Positions 29,314-38,873 are shown, counted from the stretch's first letter. The stretch is 64,000 nt of DNA from CAVSUB01 sp963730995 (GCA_963730995.1 CAVSUB010000001.1:806001-870000); one strand, 5' to 3'. Program-made: numbers and translations. The notes: generated by a model not told the origin, from the letters alone.

Positions 29314-30090
29314 CTACGGCAGCTCCTTGATGTAGATGTTCCTGAACTGCACCAGCGCTGGAATCCCGCTGTACCCGCCGTCAGGCGTTCGCCCACCGTG
29401 ATGCTGCAACCCGATCGGGCCTTCGGCCGGCAGGTCAGGCAGCGTGACCGTGGGAATCACGTTCTTCCCATTCAGAGACAGGGTGACGTCGCTGCCGCGC
29501 ACCGTCAGTTCAAAGGTGTTCCACTGACCGATGTCGTTGTCGGCGTTCATTCGCGGCGTCACCGCCGCCTTGAGCGCCGGCGGAGACTTTGGATCCGTGC
29601 GGTAGCCATACATCTCGCCTGAGCCCACCGGCCAGCACCAGATGTTGAACTGCGCCCGGGACGAGCCCCGCGGCAGCAATCCGGAATCGGAATCCGGCGC
29701 GGTCAGATCGATCTCGCGCCCATTGGCGTCGCGCTTGTTCCGCCCGTCGGGCATGACGATCTTCATGTTCTTGCTGATGAAGGGTGTCTCCTTGATCCGC
29801 CAGTCGATCTGCAGCTGAAAGTTTTTGAAGGACTTCTCGGTCCAGAGGTTCTTGTCATCTTTGGCCTGGCTGCCGGCGTCGTAGTCGATGACGCCGTCGA
29901 CGACTTTCCAGTGGCCGCCATCGCCGTCGGGGATCTTCCAGCCGGTCAGGTCCTTGCCGTTGAACAGAGACGTAAACCCTGCGGGGATGGCGCTCTGGGC
30001 CTCGAGCCGGGCATCGGTCATCGCCGTGGGAAGCACGACGAGCAGGGCCAGGGCGAGCGCTGCGGCCGACATACATGCAGTGGCTTTCAT
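29314..30090 (-). CDS. Secreted DUF1080 protein (3-keto-disaccharide hydrolase family)
   Basis: 258 residues with a signal peptide ('SAAALALALLVVLPTAMTDA', processed near EAQS) and a concanavalin-like DUF1080 fold: 'GFTSLFNGKDLTGWKIPDGDGGHWKVVDGVI', 'FQLQIDWRIKETPFISKNMKIVMP', and a C-terminal 'EGPIGLQHHGGRTPDGGYSGIPALVQFRNIYIKEL'. The family includes hydrolases of 3-keto-glycosides acting in the periplasm. The family motifs at both ends are present and the length is normal. No paired oxidoreductase is in the window. Confidence 0.88.
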   Translation of the reverse strand: MKATACMSAAALALALLVVLPTAMTDARLEAQSAIPAGFTSLFNGKDLTGWKIPDGDGGHWKVVDGVIDYDAGSQAKDDKNLWTEKSFKNFQLQIDWRIKETPFISKNMKIVMPDGRNKRDANGREIDLTAPDSDSGLLPRGSSRAQFNIWCWPVGSGEMYGYRTDPKSPPALKAAVTPRMNADNDIGQWNTFELTVRGSDVTLSLNGKNVIPTVTLPDLPAEGPIGLQHHGGRTPDGGYSGIPALVQFRNIYIKELP

Positions 30091-30303
30091 CGGACCTCTC
30101 CTCTTGAACTCGGGTGCACTCGGGAAGCAGATTACTTTGTTGGGCGCCGAAAACCCAAGCTTGATGATGCTCGTGGATCGATCTGTTCCCCACGGGCGCT
30201 GACCTGGAGGTCAAATGGTTGACGACGCGCGGCTTGGACGAGAAATTCTAGACGAAGATCCCGTCGTAGCCCATGGGCTTCATTGGCGCATTTTTTCAGA
30301 TTC

Positions 30304-32646
30304 TCAGAACGAGAACTGAATTCCGATCCGCGCGGACCGCGGGAGAGCCGGATGCGTGTGGATGTCCTCCACGCCGTCCGCAGGCTCGCCGGCCAAACGT
30401 GATGCGTAGAAGTAGTCGATGTCAGAGACGTTGGCGTCGAAGATGTTGAACGCCTCCAGCACCAAACGGGCCTTGTTCGACAGCCGATAGCCGACCTCGC
30501 CATTCCAGATCGTCGTGCTCTTCGAGTTGACGCTCCCGTCTTCGATGAGCGGGCGCGGGCCGAAATGACGAACGCGAAGGCTGCCGAACACGGCCTCGCG
30601 TGGTTCGACCGTCACCCCGGCCGAAATCACGCGGTCCAGCGCGCCGGGGATCTGCGTGCCTGCCGGATCGTCATCCGTGAAACGCGCGTGCGTGAACGCC
30701 AGATCCGCGTCGACGGTGATCCACGGTGCGAGCCGCGCGTAATTCGTCCATTCAATCCCTGCGCGGCGACTTGGACGGCCTGGCTCAGTCGTCCCGGCAT
30801 CCCCCACAAACAGCAGTTCCGAGTCGATGCCTAAGTACCACAGCGCCACGGTCGACTGCAGCCCGCGAACGCGTATCGTTCGCAGCCCGATCTCGGCACC
30901 CTTCGCCCGAACGAGCGGCGTCACGCGATCGACCGGTTCCCCGCTCGCCGGGTCGACGGTGGTCACCGCGCCACGCGCGTCATTGCTATGAAAGCCAGTG
31001 CCGGCGTTCACGTACACCTCGGTGCCGTTCCACGGTCCGAGGATGGCGCCAAATTTCGGACTCACCAGACCGTTAGCGCCATCCCCCGAATTCAGCGGAT
31101 TATCCGAGGTCACAGCGAATTGGTACCGGTCGGCGCGAAGGCCAAACGTCGTGCGAAAGGTTCGCGTCCACTCAATCTCGCTCTGCGCATACACCGCCGC
31201 CATCGTCTGGCCGACCTCGTCCTCGCGAGTCGTCGACAGCCGCTGGCGGTCCTGCGTCCGATAGAGACCCACCGGGTCGAGCCAATCACTCCGCAGTTGC
31301 ACGCCGATCGCGCTCTCGGTGTGCCGCTCGAAGAAATGACCCAGCCGCCGGTACGTGACTCGACCGCCGGCGGCGACGCGGCGCTCGGCCTGCTCGAATT
31401 GATCGCCATGCTCGGGGTCGTCGAGGAAGTATGTGAAATCCGAGAACAGGTTCAAGCTGTTGTGCAACAGGAACCCCGTCGCACGCAGCGACGAGGGACC
31501 ATTCGAATGCTGATACTCCGCGGCGAGGCTCTGGCGGTTCGCCCTCCCGCCATCACTGCCATCAATGAGACCAAACCGCGGGATGAGCCCCTCGGTGATG
31601 GCGCGTTCTGGAACCTGGTCGGTCGAATCCCAGTCGGCCCAATAGCCCATGCCGGTCAGCGAGAACCCGTTGCGATTGTCGCCGCGGCTGTACCGCAGGA
31701 CACCGTTGACTTTGCGGTAATCGTCCGGTCGTACCCACGGTCCCTCGTTGTGGTTCACTTCGAGTGCGCCGAGCAGATATCCTCCGCCCACGCGCGGCGA
31801 GGCGGCACCGAACAGGCGTCCCCATCCGTCGTTTCCGCCGCTTACGCGAACGATTGGACGCTCGAGCTGATTGACGTAGTTGATGTTGGCCGCACCCGCC
31901 GCCGAGAAATCCCCCTCGTCCGCGAAGTACGGCCCCTTCTTGAACTGCACGCCGCTCACGAGCTCGGGAATGAGGAAGCTCACGTCCGAATAGCCATGGG
32001 CGTGCGCGCCTGTAGGCGTATTCACCGGAACTCCGGCGACCGTCGTCGAGAAGTCCGTTCCGTGATCCAGGTTGAAGCCGCGCAGGTAGTACTGATTCGC
32101 CTTGCCCTCGCCGCTGTGCTGGCTCACGATCAGGCCCGGCACTGTCTCGAGGACTTCGCCAGTGCGCATGATCGGACGCTCGTCGATCTGTGCAGCCGTC
32201 ACGGCGCCTTGGCTCGCCGATGCCGCGATGCCGACGAGGTTCGCCGCCGGGTCCTCGACGTCGGCGACGCTGCGAAACGTTCGGGCTCCCGTCACGATGA
32301 CGTCGGCGTTCAGCGAGAGCGTCAACACGACGTCCGCGTTGACGGCCGCACCGCTCGTAACGCTGACCGATCGTCGCAGCACGCTGAAGTTCAGGAGGCG
32401 GAACGTGAGCTCGGCACTGCCCGGTGGAACCGCATCAAATCGGTAGGCTCCGGTGTCGTCTGTCACTGCCGTAAGGTCGCGCGAATTGACGACGAGATCG
32501 ATTGTGACGCCTGGAAGCGCGGCGCCCGTCTGATCGAGGACGCGGCCGCTGACGCGGCCTGTCGGCTGTGCGTGGACGTTGACGCTAGTGCAAAGGAGCA
32601 GTACCCAAAGGACCGTTGGTATCCTGAAGCGCATCGTGTGACGCAT
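30304..32646 (-). CDS. TonB-dependent receptor with carboxypeptidase-regulatory domain
   Basis: 780 residues. A signal peptide (cleavage after NVHA/Q) is followed by a carboxypeptidase-regulatory-like domain ('GRVLDQTGAALPGVTIDLVV', residues about 27-115), a plug with 'ETVPGLIVSQHSGEGKANQYYLRGFNLDHGTDFS' segments and 'PVNTPTGAHAHGYSD', and a barrel ending 'IGIQFSF'. The histidine-rich 'HAHGYSD' loop in the plug is typical of a receptor group thought to handle metals or small cofactors, but the substrate is unproven. No frameshift is visible. ATG 32646 or 32634 could be the start. The DUF1080 gene lies 213 bp downstream on the same strand. Confidence 0.88.
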   Translation of the reverse strand: MRHTMRFRIPTVLWVLLLCTSVNVHAQPTGRVSGRVLDQTGAALPGVTIDLVVNSRDLTAVTDDTGAYRFDAVPPGSAELTFRLLNFSVLRRSVSVTSGAAVNADVVLTLSLNADVIVTGARTFRSVADVEDPAANLVGIAASASQGAVTAAQIDERPIMRTGEVLETVPGLIVSQHSGEGKANQYYLRGFNLDHGTDFSTTVAGVPVNTPTGAHAHGYSDVSFLIPELVSGVQFKKGPYFADEGDFSAAGAANINYVNQLERPIVRVSGGNDGWGRLFGAASPRVGGGYLLGALEVNHNEGPWVRPDDYRKVNGVLRYSRGDNRNGFSLTGMGYWADWDSTDQVPERAITEGLIPRFGLIDGSDGGRANRQSLAAEYQHSNGPSSLRATGFLLHNSLNLFSDFTYFLDDPEHGDQFEQAERRVAAGGRVTYRRLGHFFERHTESAIGVQLRSDWLDPVGLYRTQDRQRLSTTREDEVGQTMAAVYAQSEIEWTRTFRTTFGLRADRYQFAVTSDNPLNSGDGANGLVSPKFGAILGPWNGTEVYVNAGTGFHSNDARGAVTTVDPASGEPVDRVTPLVRAKGAEIGLRTIRVRGLQSTVALWYLGIDSELLFVGDAGTTEPGRPSRRAGIEWTNYARLAPWITVDADLAFTHARFTDDDPAGTQIPGALDRVISAGVTVEPREAVFGSLRVRHFGPRPLIEDGSVNSKSTTIWNGEVGYRLSNKARLVLEAFNIFDANVSDIDYFYASRLAGEPADGVEDIHTHPALPRSARIGIQFSF

Positions 32647-32774
32647 CTCCCTCTCTCTCTACGGGAGGTCAGCCGGCTTGGATTGGTCGCGACAATCGAT
32701 CGCCCCGCTGTCGCGCCGGACCTCCACCTCCGACGGCCGAAGCGCTGCATAAGTCATTCATCTGTTGCTGTTTA

Positions 32775-32847
32775 CGTGGCGACTCGCCACGCTGGACGAT
32801 TCCGCAGCTGGCTCCAAGGCCGGTTTCTGCGCTGGCGCGGCACTTGC
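32775..32847 (+). promoter_or_regulatory. Sigma-54-like promoter with upstream palindrome
   Basis: TGGCGC (32833-32838), five bases, then TTGC (32844-32847) gives GG-10-GC spacing. A near-perfect palindrome CGTGGCGA-C-TCGCCACG lies at 32775-32791, about 45 bases upstream, where an enhancer-binding protein could sit. It would drive the small ORF and the gene at 33167. Confidence 0.45.
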
Positions 32848-32932
32848 GCTCTCATGACTGAGACTGAAGAGGAGACTCGCGCGAAGGAACCGCGGAACTC
32901 ATCCAGGGTCAGTCACTTCGCGCGAACAAAGC

Positions 32933-33142
32933 TTGCGGCGAAGGGCATTGGTCTTCGCAGGCGGTCCCAACATACCGTCGACGGTCCACGGTATTTCGTG
33001 GTTCTTCGCCAGCCTCGATCCACTGAGTCCCATCGACAATCATTGGGACATAACGACGTCGATGGCCAAGGTGGCCCCGAAGTATCTCAAGGAACAGGTA
33101 TGGTCGAACACGCCGCGCGTGAACGAGTTCGTATTCGCATGA
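32933..33142 (+). CDS. Possible small hypothetical protein
   Basis: A 69-codon frame from TTG 32933 with a protein-like composition in its second half ('GISWFFASLDPLSPIDNHW', 'VAPKYLKEQVWSNTPRVNEF'). The start is weak, and the N-terminal third looks less coding, so it may be a remnant of a larger gene or a frameshifted N-terminus. It ends 24 bases before the next gene. I do not recognise a family. Confidence 0.35.
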   Translation: MRRRALVFAGGPNIPSTVHGISWFFASLDPLSPIDNHWDITTSMAKVAPKYLKEQVWSNTPRVNEFVFA

Positions 33143-33166
33143 AACTGGATTGTAAAGGAGGCTGGA

Positions 33167-33997
33167 ATGAGCACCAGAAAGACAGGTCTTTCGATGGCAG
33201 TGTGCGCCGCGCTCGTGATGGCAGGCGTCATGGCGCCGGCGGCCTCGGCGGCGGCCGCCGATCGACCGCGCGACAAGGACGTCAAGGACCTCATCGAACG
33301 GATCAACAACGAGCGGGATCGGTTCGAAGATCAGATCGACGGAAAGTTGAAGCGCAGCATCATCCGCGGTCCCAACGGGGAGGTGAATGTCGAGAAGTAT
33401 CTGGACGACCTTCAGGACAACGTCGGCAAGCTGAAAGATCGTTTCAAGCCGGAGTACGCGGCCGCCGCGGAAGCCACTACCGTCCTTCGACAGGGTTCCG
33501 CTATCCAGCGCTTCATGGCGACCCAACCAGCCAATTTGGACGGCACCAGCGAATGGAATCGTCTGGCAGTGAGCCTCGGCGAACTGGCCGCGGTCTACGC
33601 CACGGCGTTCCCGTTGCCGGAGGGGCAGCAGGCACGGCGTCTGAATGACGGCGAGGTCCGGAAGGCCGCCAACGATCTTGCAAAGAGCGCGGATCGCTTC
33701 AAGAAGGAGCTCGACTCTTCACTCAAGAACGACAAGACGATCGACAACGCGACGCGCGAAGCGGCGATCAAACAGGTTGATGACTTGGAGCACGACGCCG
33801 AGAAACTGGATTCCACGATTGGCGACGACAAGCCCGCGTCCGGAGAGGCGCAAGCGGTGCTCACTCGCGCCGCGGCCATTCAGGGCGCTGTGTCGGGTCG
33901 CGCGCTGTCTCCTGCGGCGAAGTCGGCGTGGGACGCAGCCGGGGGAAGTATCGACAAGATTGCGCAGGCGTTCGGCTTGCCGCGGAGGCTCCCATGA
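33167..33997 (+). CDS. Secreted helical protein of unknown function
   Basis: 276 residues. ATG 33167 has a perfect AAAGGAGG five to six bases upstream. A signal peptide ('MAVCAALVMAGVMAPAASAAAA') is followed by an almost entirely alpha-helical, charged protein ('VKDLIERINNERDRFEDQIDGKLKR', 'NDLAKSADRFKKELDSSLKND'), with heptad-like spacing suggesting coiled coils. There are no cysteines in the mature part and no enzyme motif. A stress or envelope role under the sigma-54-like promoter upstream is an inference. It has no operon partner downstream on its strand. Confidence 0.75.
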   Translation: MSTRKTGLSMAVCAALVMAGVMAPAASAAAADRPRDKDVKDLIERINNERDRFEDQIDGKLKRSIIRGPNGEVNVEKYLDDLQDNVGKLKDRFKPEYAAAAEATTVLRQGSAIQRFMATQPANLDGTSEWNRLAVSLGELAAVYATAFPLPEGQQARRLNDGEVRKAANDLAKSADRFKKELDSSLKNDKTIDNATREAAIKQVDDLEHDAEKLDSTIGDDKPASGEAQAVLTRAAAIQGAVSGRALSPAAKSAWDAAGGSIDKIAQAFGLPRRLP

Positions 33998-34192
33998 GAC
34001 CTGCGTCGCGACAGGCAACGCCAGCCGCTCATCGACAAACCTGGGTCCTTCGGAATATCGAGAAGGTCTAGACGTACGGTCGTTCAATCGATACGCTGAC
34101 GCGGGAACGGGGCGCTCGCTCGCCCCTGAAGGGCGAATCATGACCGGATCGCTTCCTGTTAATCTGAAGAATCTTCAGGAGGCCATCACTGC

Positions 34193-34954
34193 CTAGTCCC
34201 CAGACCAGGCCATCGCTTCGTTCATCATCGTTCCGGTGACACGAGTGATGACCAGCCGCCGCATCGGCGGCAGCTCCGCCTCGGTCCAGAGATGATTCAC
34301 GAGTGCCCGCTCCGCCTGCTGACGCCAGAAGGTACCGGATGGGCGGAAGTCCCTTCCGGTCTCGCGCGCCGCCCGCTTCACCGCCTCTGTATCGATTGCG
34401 ACTACGACTTCGGTGCCTTCGTACGCCTTGCCCCTCCTGACCAGGAAATGGTGCTCAGCCGTCTGCGGGTCACTCGAGGCGTCCTCAACCGACAGCCGGC
34501 GGATGAAGAATCCGTTCGTTGTCCAGATCTCAATTGGCGGCGGTGACTCGAGCGGCCGAGGATCGGAAACCGGTGTCGCCGGCGGCGCCTGTCCGCGCAT
34601 GACGAGCGCGGCGGCGACAGCGTTCCGGAGGGTGTCGGGGATCATCGGCTTCCGCACGAAGTCGGTCGCCCCGAGTTTCATCGCGTCGACGGCCAGCTCG
34701 ATCGTCGCGTACGCGGTGACCATGATGATGCATGCGTCGGCGCGCACACTCTTCATTCGCCGGAGCACTTCCAGGCCGTCCATGCCCGGCATCCGCTGGT
34801 CGAGCAGCGTCGCGTCGTAGCGATGCCCGTCACCAAACAGCTTCAGTGCCTCTTCTCCATCGGCGGCGTCCTCGACTTCGTAACCCGCCGCTTCGAGCGT
34901 CAGACGCATCATGCGCCGCAGGTGCTCTTCGTCATCCACGACAAGAATCTGCAT
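34193..34954 (-). CDS. Response regulator with receiver domain and unknown C-terminal domain
   Basis: 253 residues. The receiver domain (1-120) has D7/D8, phospho-acceptor D52 in 'ATLLDQRMPGMDG', T79-type 'VTAYATIELAVDAMKLGATDFVRKP' and K103 region. The C-terminal half has no helix-turn-helix I recognise; it includes 'WTTNGFFIRRLSVED', 'EHHFLVRRGKAYEGTEVVVAID' and 'ALVNHLWTEAELPP', suggesting a small alpha/beta domain. It starts 16 bp after the KinB-like kinase stop and closes that operon. Output may be protein-protein interaction rather than DNA binding. Confidence 0.82.
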   Translation of the reverse strand: MQILVVDDEEHLRRMMRLTLEAAGYEVEDAADGEEALKLFGDGHRYDATLLDQRMPGMDGLEVLRRMKSVRADACIIMVTAYATIELAVDAMKLGATDFVRKPMIPDTLRNAVAAALVMRGQAPPATPVSDPRPLESPPPIEIWTTNGFFIRRLSVEDASSDPQTAEHHFLVRRGKAYEGTEVVVAIDTEAVKRAARETGRDFRPSGTFWRQQAERALVNHLWTEAELPPMRRLVITRVTGTMMNEAMAWSGD

Positions 34955-34970
34955 CTTTCCCCTTCCGTCT

Positions 34971-36830
34971 TCAGGAACCCGCCTGGGAAGCCACGGGCAC
35001 CGTGAACGCGAACGTCGTGCCCCTGCCGACCTCCGATCGCACCGTCATCTGCCCCCCGTGTGACTCCACGATTCGGCGCGAGATCGACAATCCGAGACCT
35101 GCGCCGCCAGCGGGTGCGCCGGGAACCTGAACGAATGGCTCGAACACTCGAGCGACATAGTCATGCGGAATCCCGCGGCCGGTGTCACTCACGGATATTG
35201 CGACGTAGCCACTGCGGAGAGCGGCGGCAACCTCGATCTCGCCGCCCCGCTCGGTAGCCCGGATGGCATTCGTGACGAGGTTCGTGACGACTCGCTCAAT
35301 CTGGCCCTGGTCCGCCACGATCTCGGGCAGGCCTGGCGGGACGTTGATCCGCAGGATCACCCCCTTTGCACCCGCCTGCCGACTAAGTGGTTCCACAGCA
35401 TCGTTCATCATGTCGCGGATCCGGACCGGCGCCAGGCGCGGTGTCACTTTTCCTGACTCGATCCTCGACAGGTCCAGCAGATCCTTCACGAGCTTGTCCA
35501 GCCGCAACGTGTCGTCTCGACACATCGCGAGAATCTCGTACTGCTTTGGCGACAGCGTCCCCGCGGATCCCTCGAGCAGGAGATGCACGCCCATCTCGAC
35601 GCTCGTGAGCGGCGTCCGGAGCTCATGGGATGCTCCAGCAATGAATTCCGATTTCAACCGATCGATCTCGCGTAGATGCGTGATGTCCTCGAGCAGCATT
35701 ACCGCACCGACAAGGCGTTCGTCGGCGTCCCGCATGGGAGTAGTTCGCTGCCGGAACGCTCGCTCCGCGCCATCGACGACCAGCGGGATGGTGGCACTGC
35801 TCTCCTCGCTTGCGACGGTCCTCTGCGACTCGAGCACGTCGAGCACAGCCATGGAGAGCCGCGGATCCGTGGTCACGTCCTGTATCTTCCTGCCGAGCAC
35901 CGCGGCCTCCGGGCCGAACAGCGGTTCTGCGGCGCGGTTGATGCGCTGGACGCGGCCCTCGCCGTCCGTCACGATGACGGGATCGTACAAGGAGTCAACG
36001 GCCGCTTCGGCCGTCTGCTGTGCCACCAGGATCTTGCCGAGGTCGGACTGCCGAAGCTGCCGGATCCGGTTCGCCATTTCGTTGAATCGGTCGGCGAGCA
36101 CTCCGAGCTCGCCCCCTGAGTGAATGTCGACAACGGTGTCCAGGTGGCCGGCAGCCACGCGGGTAGTGGCGTCGGTGAGTTGCCGAATCGGACTGAGGAT
36201 ACTGTTGGACAGCAGAATGGCAAACCCGATTCCGCTGATCACGAGCACCAATGCCGTTCCGAGTGTCGTCAGAAACCAGCGGCGTGCAAGGATTGCTGCT
36301 TCCGCAGCCTTCCTCCGCATCGCGTCCTGGTTGACATTCAACAGCCGGTCACACTGCCCGCGCAGCTCGGTGAACAGGGGCTCGAGCTGCCGGAAGTACT
36401 CCTCGACCGCCGCCCCGGGCAGATGCCGGTCTGGCGAGCCATCGCCCCTGACGTCACGAAGGAAGCGATCGAAACTCTGGTAGTAGGCGTCACGGTTCCG
36501 GCCGATGGCGTTGACGACCTCCGCTTCGCCCGGCTCGGTGATGTTGGCGGCGGCCCGCTTGTAGGCGGCGTCGAACCGCTCGCGGTGTTCGCGCAGCTGC
36601 GGAAGCGCCCGGTCCCAGCGGTCCAGCAGCACGAACAATCCCGCCGAATCCTGGCGCTCGAGACTCTCCTTCATGTCCTGGGCAGCCACGACGGAGTTGT
36701 AGTTCTCGGCGATGATCCGCTCTGACAAGGCGCTCATCCGCCACAGATGCCAGGCACTTAAGCCACCGAGCACAATCAGCGCGCCGACGAAGGCGGACAA
36801 CCCAAGCAAGAGGCGGGACCGAAGCGTCAC
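34971..36830 (-). CDS. KinB-like membrane sensor histidine kinase (HAMP-PAS-HisKA-HATPase)
   Basis: 619 residues. Membrane segments at about 8-29 and 185-207 enclose a helical periplasmic sensor. HAMP follows (about 208-262), then a PAS domain (280-385), HisKA with H402 in 'IAGASHELRTPLTSVEMG', and a HATPase with 'NLVTNAIRA', 'DTGRGIP' and 'GAGLGLSISRRI'. It begins 3 bp after the KdpD-like sensor gene and ends 16 bp before the response regulator, so the three form one operon. Kinases of this kind commonly accompany stand-alone KdpD N-terminal proteins, which suggests the soluble sensor modulates this kinase; that is inference. Confidence 0.9.
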   Translation of the reverse strand: MTLRSRLLLGLSAFVGALIVLGGLSAWHLWRMSALSERIIAENYNSVVAAQDMKESLERQDSAGLFVLLDRWDRALPQLREHRERFDAAYKRAAANITEPGEAEVVNAIGRNRDAYYQSFDRFLRDVRGDGSPDRHLPGAAVEEYFRQLEPLFTELRGQCDRLLNVNQDAMRRKAAEAAILARRWFLTTLGTALVLVISGIGFAILLSNSILSPIRQLTDATTRVAAGHLDTVVDIHSGGELGVLADRFNEMANRIRQLRQSDLGKILVAQQTAEAAVDSLYDPVIVTDGEGRVQRINRAAEPLFGPEAAVLGRKIQDVTTDPRLSMAVLDVLESQRTVASEESSATIPLVVDGAERAFRQRTTPMRDADERLVGAVMLLEDITHLREIDRLKSEFIAGASHELRTPLTSVEMGVHLLLEGSAGTLSPKQYEILAMCRDDTLRLDKLVKDLLDLSRIESGKVTPRLAPVRIRDMMNDAVEPLSRQAGAKGVILRINVPPGLPEIVADQGQIERVVTNLVTNAIRATERGGEIEVAAALRSGYVAISVSDTGRGIPHDYVARVFEPFVQVPGAPAGGAGLGLSISRRIVESHGGQMTVRSEVGRGTTFAFTVPVASQAGS

Positions 36831-36833
36831 GAG

Positions 36834-37982
36834 CTAGCCGCCGCCTTCGTTCAACGGGACCACCTGCACGGCCGCATCCGGAACGGCGCTGAGGAATTTG
36901 TTGAGCGTCGATTCGCGCCACACGAGCTCCAGGCGCGACCGGGCGCTCTGGCCGAAGATGACGTGCGTGACGCCTTCACGCTGCGCGAACGCGACAAGGC
37001 CGTCGGACGGGCGGTCCGCCTTGACCCGGACAACCGTCGCCCCGAGGCTCTCCGCGAGCCGGATGTTTTCCTGCAACGCCTCCGCGTCCCGCGCCCCAAT
37101 GCGGCCGGGTTTCTCGCGTGGCGTCTGGACGTAGACAGCGTACCATTTGGCGCCCAGCCGTCCGGCGATCCGGCGCCGGTCCTGATGACCCGCGGAGCCA
37201 GCGCATTCGAGCTCATGCACACCATGACCCGTTCGGGAATCAGCGCGGGCTCCAGGCCCTCGCGCGCGCGATAGCTCGCGGCCTTCTCGCCGACTTCGTC
37301 GGCCACGGCGCGCAAGCGCCAGCTCACGAAGCGTCGACAGGTTGCCCTTGCGGAAGAAGTTCGTGAGCGCCTGCTCGACCTTCTCGGGGCGATAGATCTT
37401 TCCCGCTCGAAGCCGGTTCCGAAGCTCCTCGACGGTCACGTCCACGTTGATGACTTCGTCCGCGCGATCGAGAAACGTATCGGGCACCGTCTCGCGCACG
37501 CGGACACCGGTCGCCTTGGCGACCGCGTCGTTGAGCGTCTCCAGGTGCTGGATGTTCACGGCCGTCATGACATGGATGCCGGCCTCGAGGAGATCGAGGA
37601 CGTCCTCGTACCGCTTGGTGTGCCGGCTCCCCGGCACGTTCGTGTGTGCGAGCTCGTCGACGACACAGACCTTCGGCGCGCGTTCGAGAATCGCCTCGAC
37701 GTCCATCTCCTCCATGGTCGTGCCTCGGTAGTCCACCTTGCGCCTGGGCACGATCTCGAGATCCTTGACCTGCGCCTGGGTATCGCGCCGGTCGTATGTC
37801 TCGACGAATCCGACGACGACGTCGAGGCCGCTGGCCCGGAGCGCGTGGGCCTCCTGGAGCATCTCGTAGGTCTTGCCGACACCTGGCGCCGCGCCGATGT
37901 AGATGCGCAGGCGTGCACGCTCCCGCTCCTTGATGCGCGCCAGCAGTGCGTCGGCTGTGGGTCGATGTTCCGGCATCGTCAT
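36834..37982 (-). CDS. kdpD: Stand-alone KdpD N-terminal sensor (KdpD domain plus Usp), two compensating frameshifts
   Basis: About 382 residues from ATG 37982. The KdpD signature domain is clear: 'RLRIYIGAAPGVGKTYEMLQ' Walker A, 'VVVGFVETYDRRDTQAQ', 'VCVVDELAHTNVPGSRHTKR' Walker B and 'NIQHLETLNDAVAKATG'. A Usp-like domain follows ('RLGAKWYAVYVQTPREKPG', 'ATVVRVKADRPSDGLVAFAQ', 'HVIFGQSARSRLELVW'). Between about 37315 and 37170 the frame shifts by one extra base and then back, masking 'AVADEVGEKAASYRAREGL'. It lacks the membrane and kinase parts of full KdpD; those functions lie in separate genes. A longer reading from 38132 would add a Cys/His-rich segment ('WCAHGHRTVRR', 'RCAECREAW'). Confidence 0.85.
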   Translation of the reverse strand: MTMPEHRPTADALLARIKERERARLRIYIGAAPGVGKTYEMLQEAHALRASGLDVVVGFVETYDRRDTQAQVKDLEIVPRRKVDYRGTTMEEMDVEAILERAPKVCVVDELAHTNVPGSRHTKRYEDVLDLLEAGIHVMTAVNIQHLETLNDAVAKATGVRVRETVPDTFLDRADEVINVDVTVEELRNRLRAGKIYRPEKVEQALTNFFRKGNLSTLRELALARRGRRSRREGRELSRARGPGARADSRTGHGVHELECAGSAGHQDRRRIAGRLGAKWYAVYVQTPREKPGRIGARDAEALQENIRLAESLGATVVRVKADRPSDGLVAFAQREGVTHVIFGQSARSRLELVWRESTLNKFLSAVPDAAVQVVPLNEGGG

Positions 37983-38122
37983 GTGCACCGCTTCCCAGGC
38001 TTCACGGCACTCGGCGCATCGAGGTTCGCGACGCCGCGAATCGATGTCACCATCGTGCCTGCGCACTGTGCGGTGACCGTGTGCGCACCACCTCCGGCTC
38101 TGATTCAGAATGCCATCGGCCC

Positions 38123-38873
38123 ATGAGATCATCGTCACACCTTCTGTCAGAGCGTGTGGATAGGAACAACGCCATCCGACCCCGGCGAGCGAATGTGCGA
38201 ACCAAACGCCTTGTCGGCGTCCTCGTTGTGGTCTTCGTCGTCGTGCCGCTGGTGTTCGTCGCCGATCAGGCCAGGCGCACGCTCGATACACTGGCCATCG
38301 TGGAGCGCGAACGGGACACGTGGCAGCGCCCGGAAGAGATCCTTCGACAGCTCGATCCCCGCGCCGGGAATACGGTCGTCGATCTCGGGTCGGGCGCCGG
38401 GTACTTCGCGCTGAAGATCGCGCCGCGGGTGGCACCGGAGGGACGGGTCGTTGCGGTCGATCTCCGCCGGCAGTCGCTGGCCTTCCTGTGGATCCGCGCG
38501 GTGCTCGGCGGCCACCGGAATCTGCACGTCATTCGCGGCCGAGGTGGACGATCCGGAACTGCCGTCCGGGCCGATCGATGCGGTGCTGATGGCGAACACG
38601 TATCACGAGCTGACTGCGCCGGAGCCGATCCTGAGGGCACTGTTCAAGTCGATGCGACCCGGCGCCAGACTGGTCGTCGTGGATCGCGGCCCGCGCGAGC
38701 CACGCAACCATGACGAGCCCAGGCCGGCGGCTGCCGATCACGAGATGTCCGCCGCGCGGCGCCGAGCGGTCAGATCCATCAGCAGGGTTTCCAGACTGTC
38801 AGCCGGGACGATCGGTTCATCGATCGTCCCGGCGACGATCATCTGGTGGCTCATCGTGTTCCGCCGGCCTTGA
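38123..38873 (+). CDS. Membrane-anchored class I SAM-dependent methyltransferase (about three frameshifts)
   Basis: An N-terminal membrane anchor ('LVGVLVVVFVVVPLVFVA') precedes a Rossmann methyltransferase: motif I 'VVDLGSGAGYFALKIAPRV', 'GRVVAVDLRRQSLAFLW', then after a shift near 38537 'PIDAVLMANTYHELTAPEPIL' and 'SMRPGARLVVVDRGPREPR'. Two further compensating shifts near 38760 and 38845 hide an 'IHQQGFQTVSRDDRFIDRPGDD' tail and a 'WWLIVF' end. The substrate is unknown. ATG 38123 lacks a clear ribosome site; GTG 38153 is an alternative. It converges on kdpC, 23 bp away, and diverges from the KdpD-like sensor. Confidence 0.72.

Larger units (their letters stand above)
32647..33166. other. 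520-bp divergent region with a possible small gene
   Basis: Between the TonB receptor (minus) and the secreted helical protein (plus). It holds a palindrome with a sigma-54-like promoter at 32775-32847 and one doubtful small ORF at 32933-33142. Nothing else could be assigned. Confidence 0.5.

Noticed and set aside
30988..33648. Plus-strand frame of 886 codons
   Set aside because: Opposite to a complete TonB receptor and out of frame with the secreted protein at 33167; no protein-like pattern.
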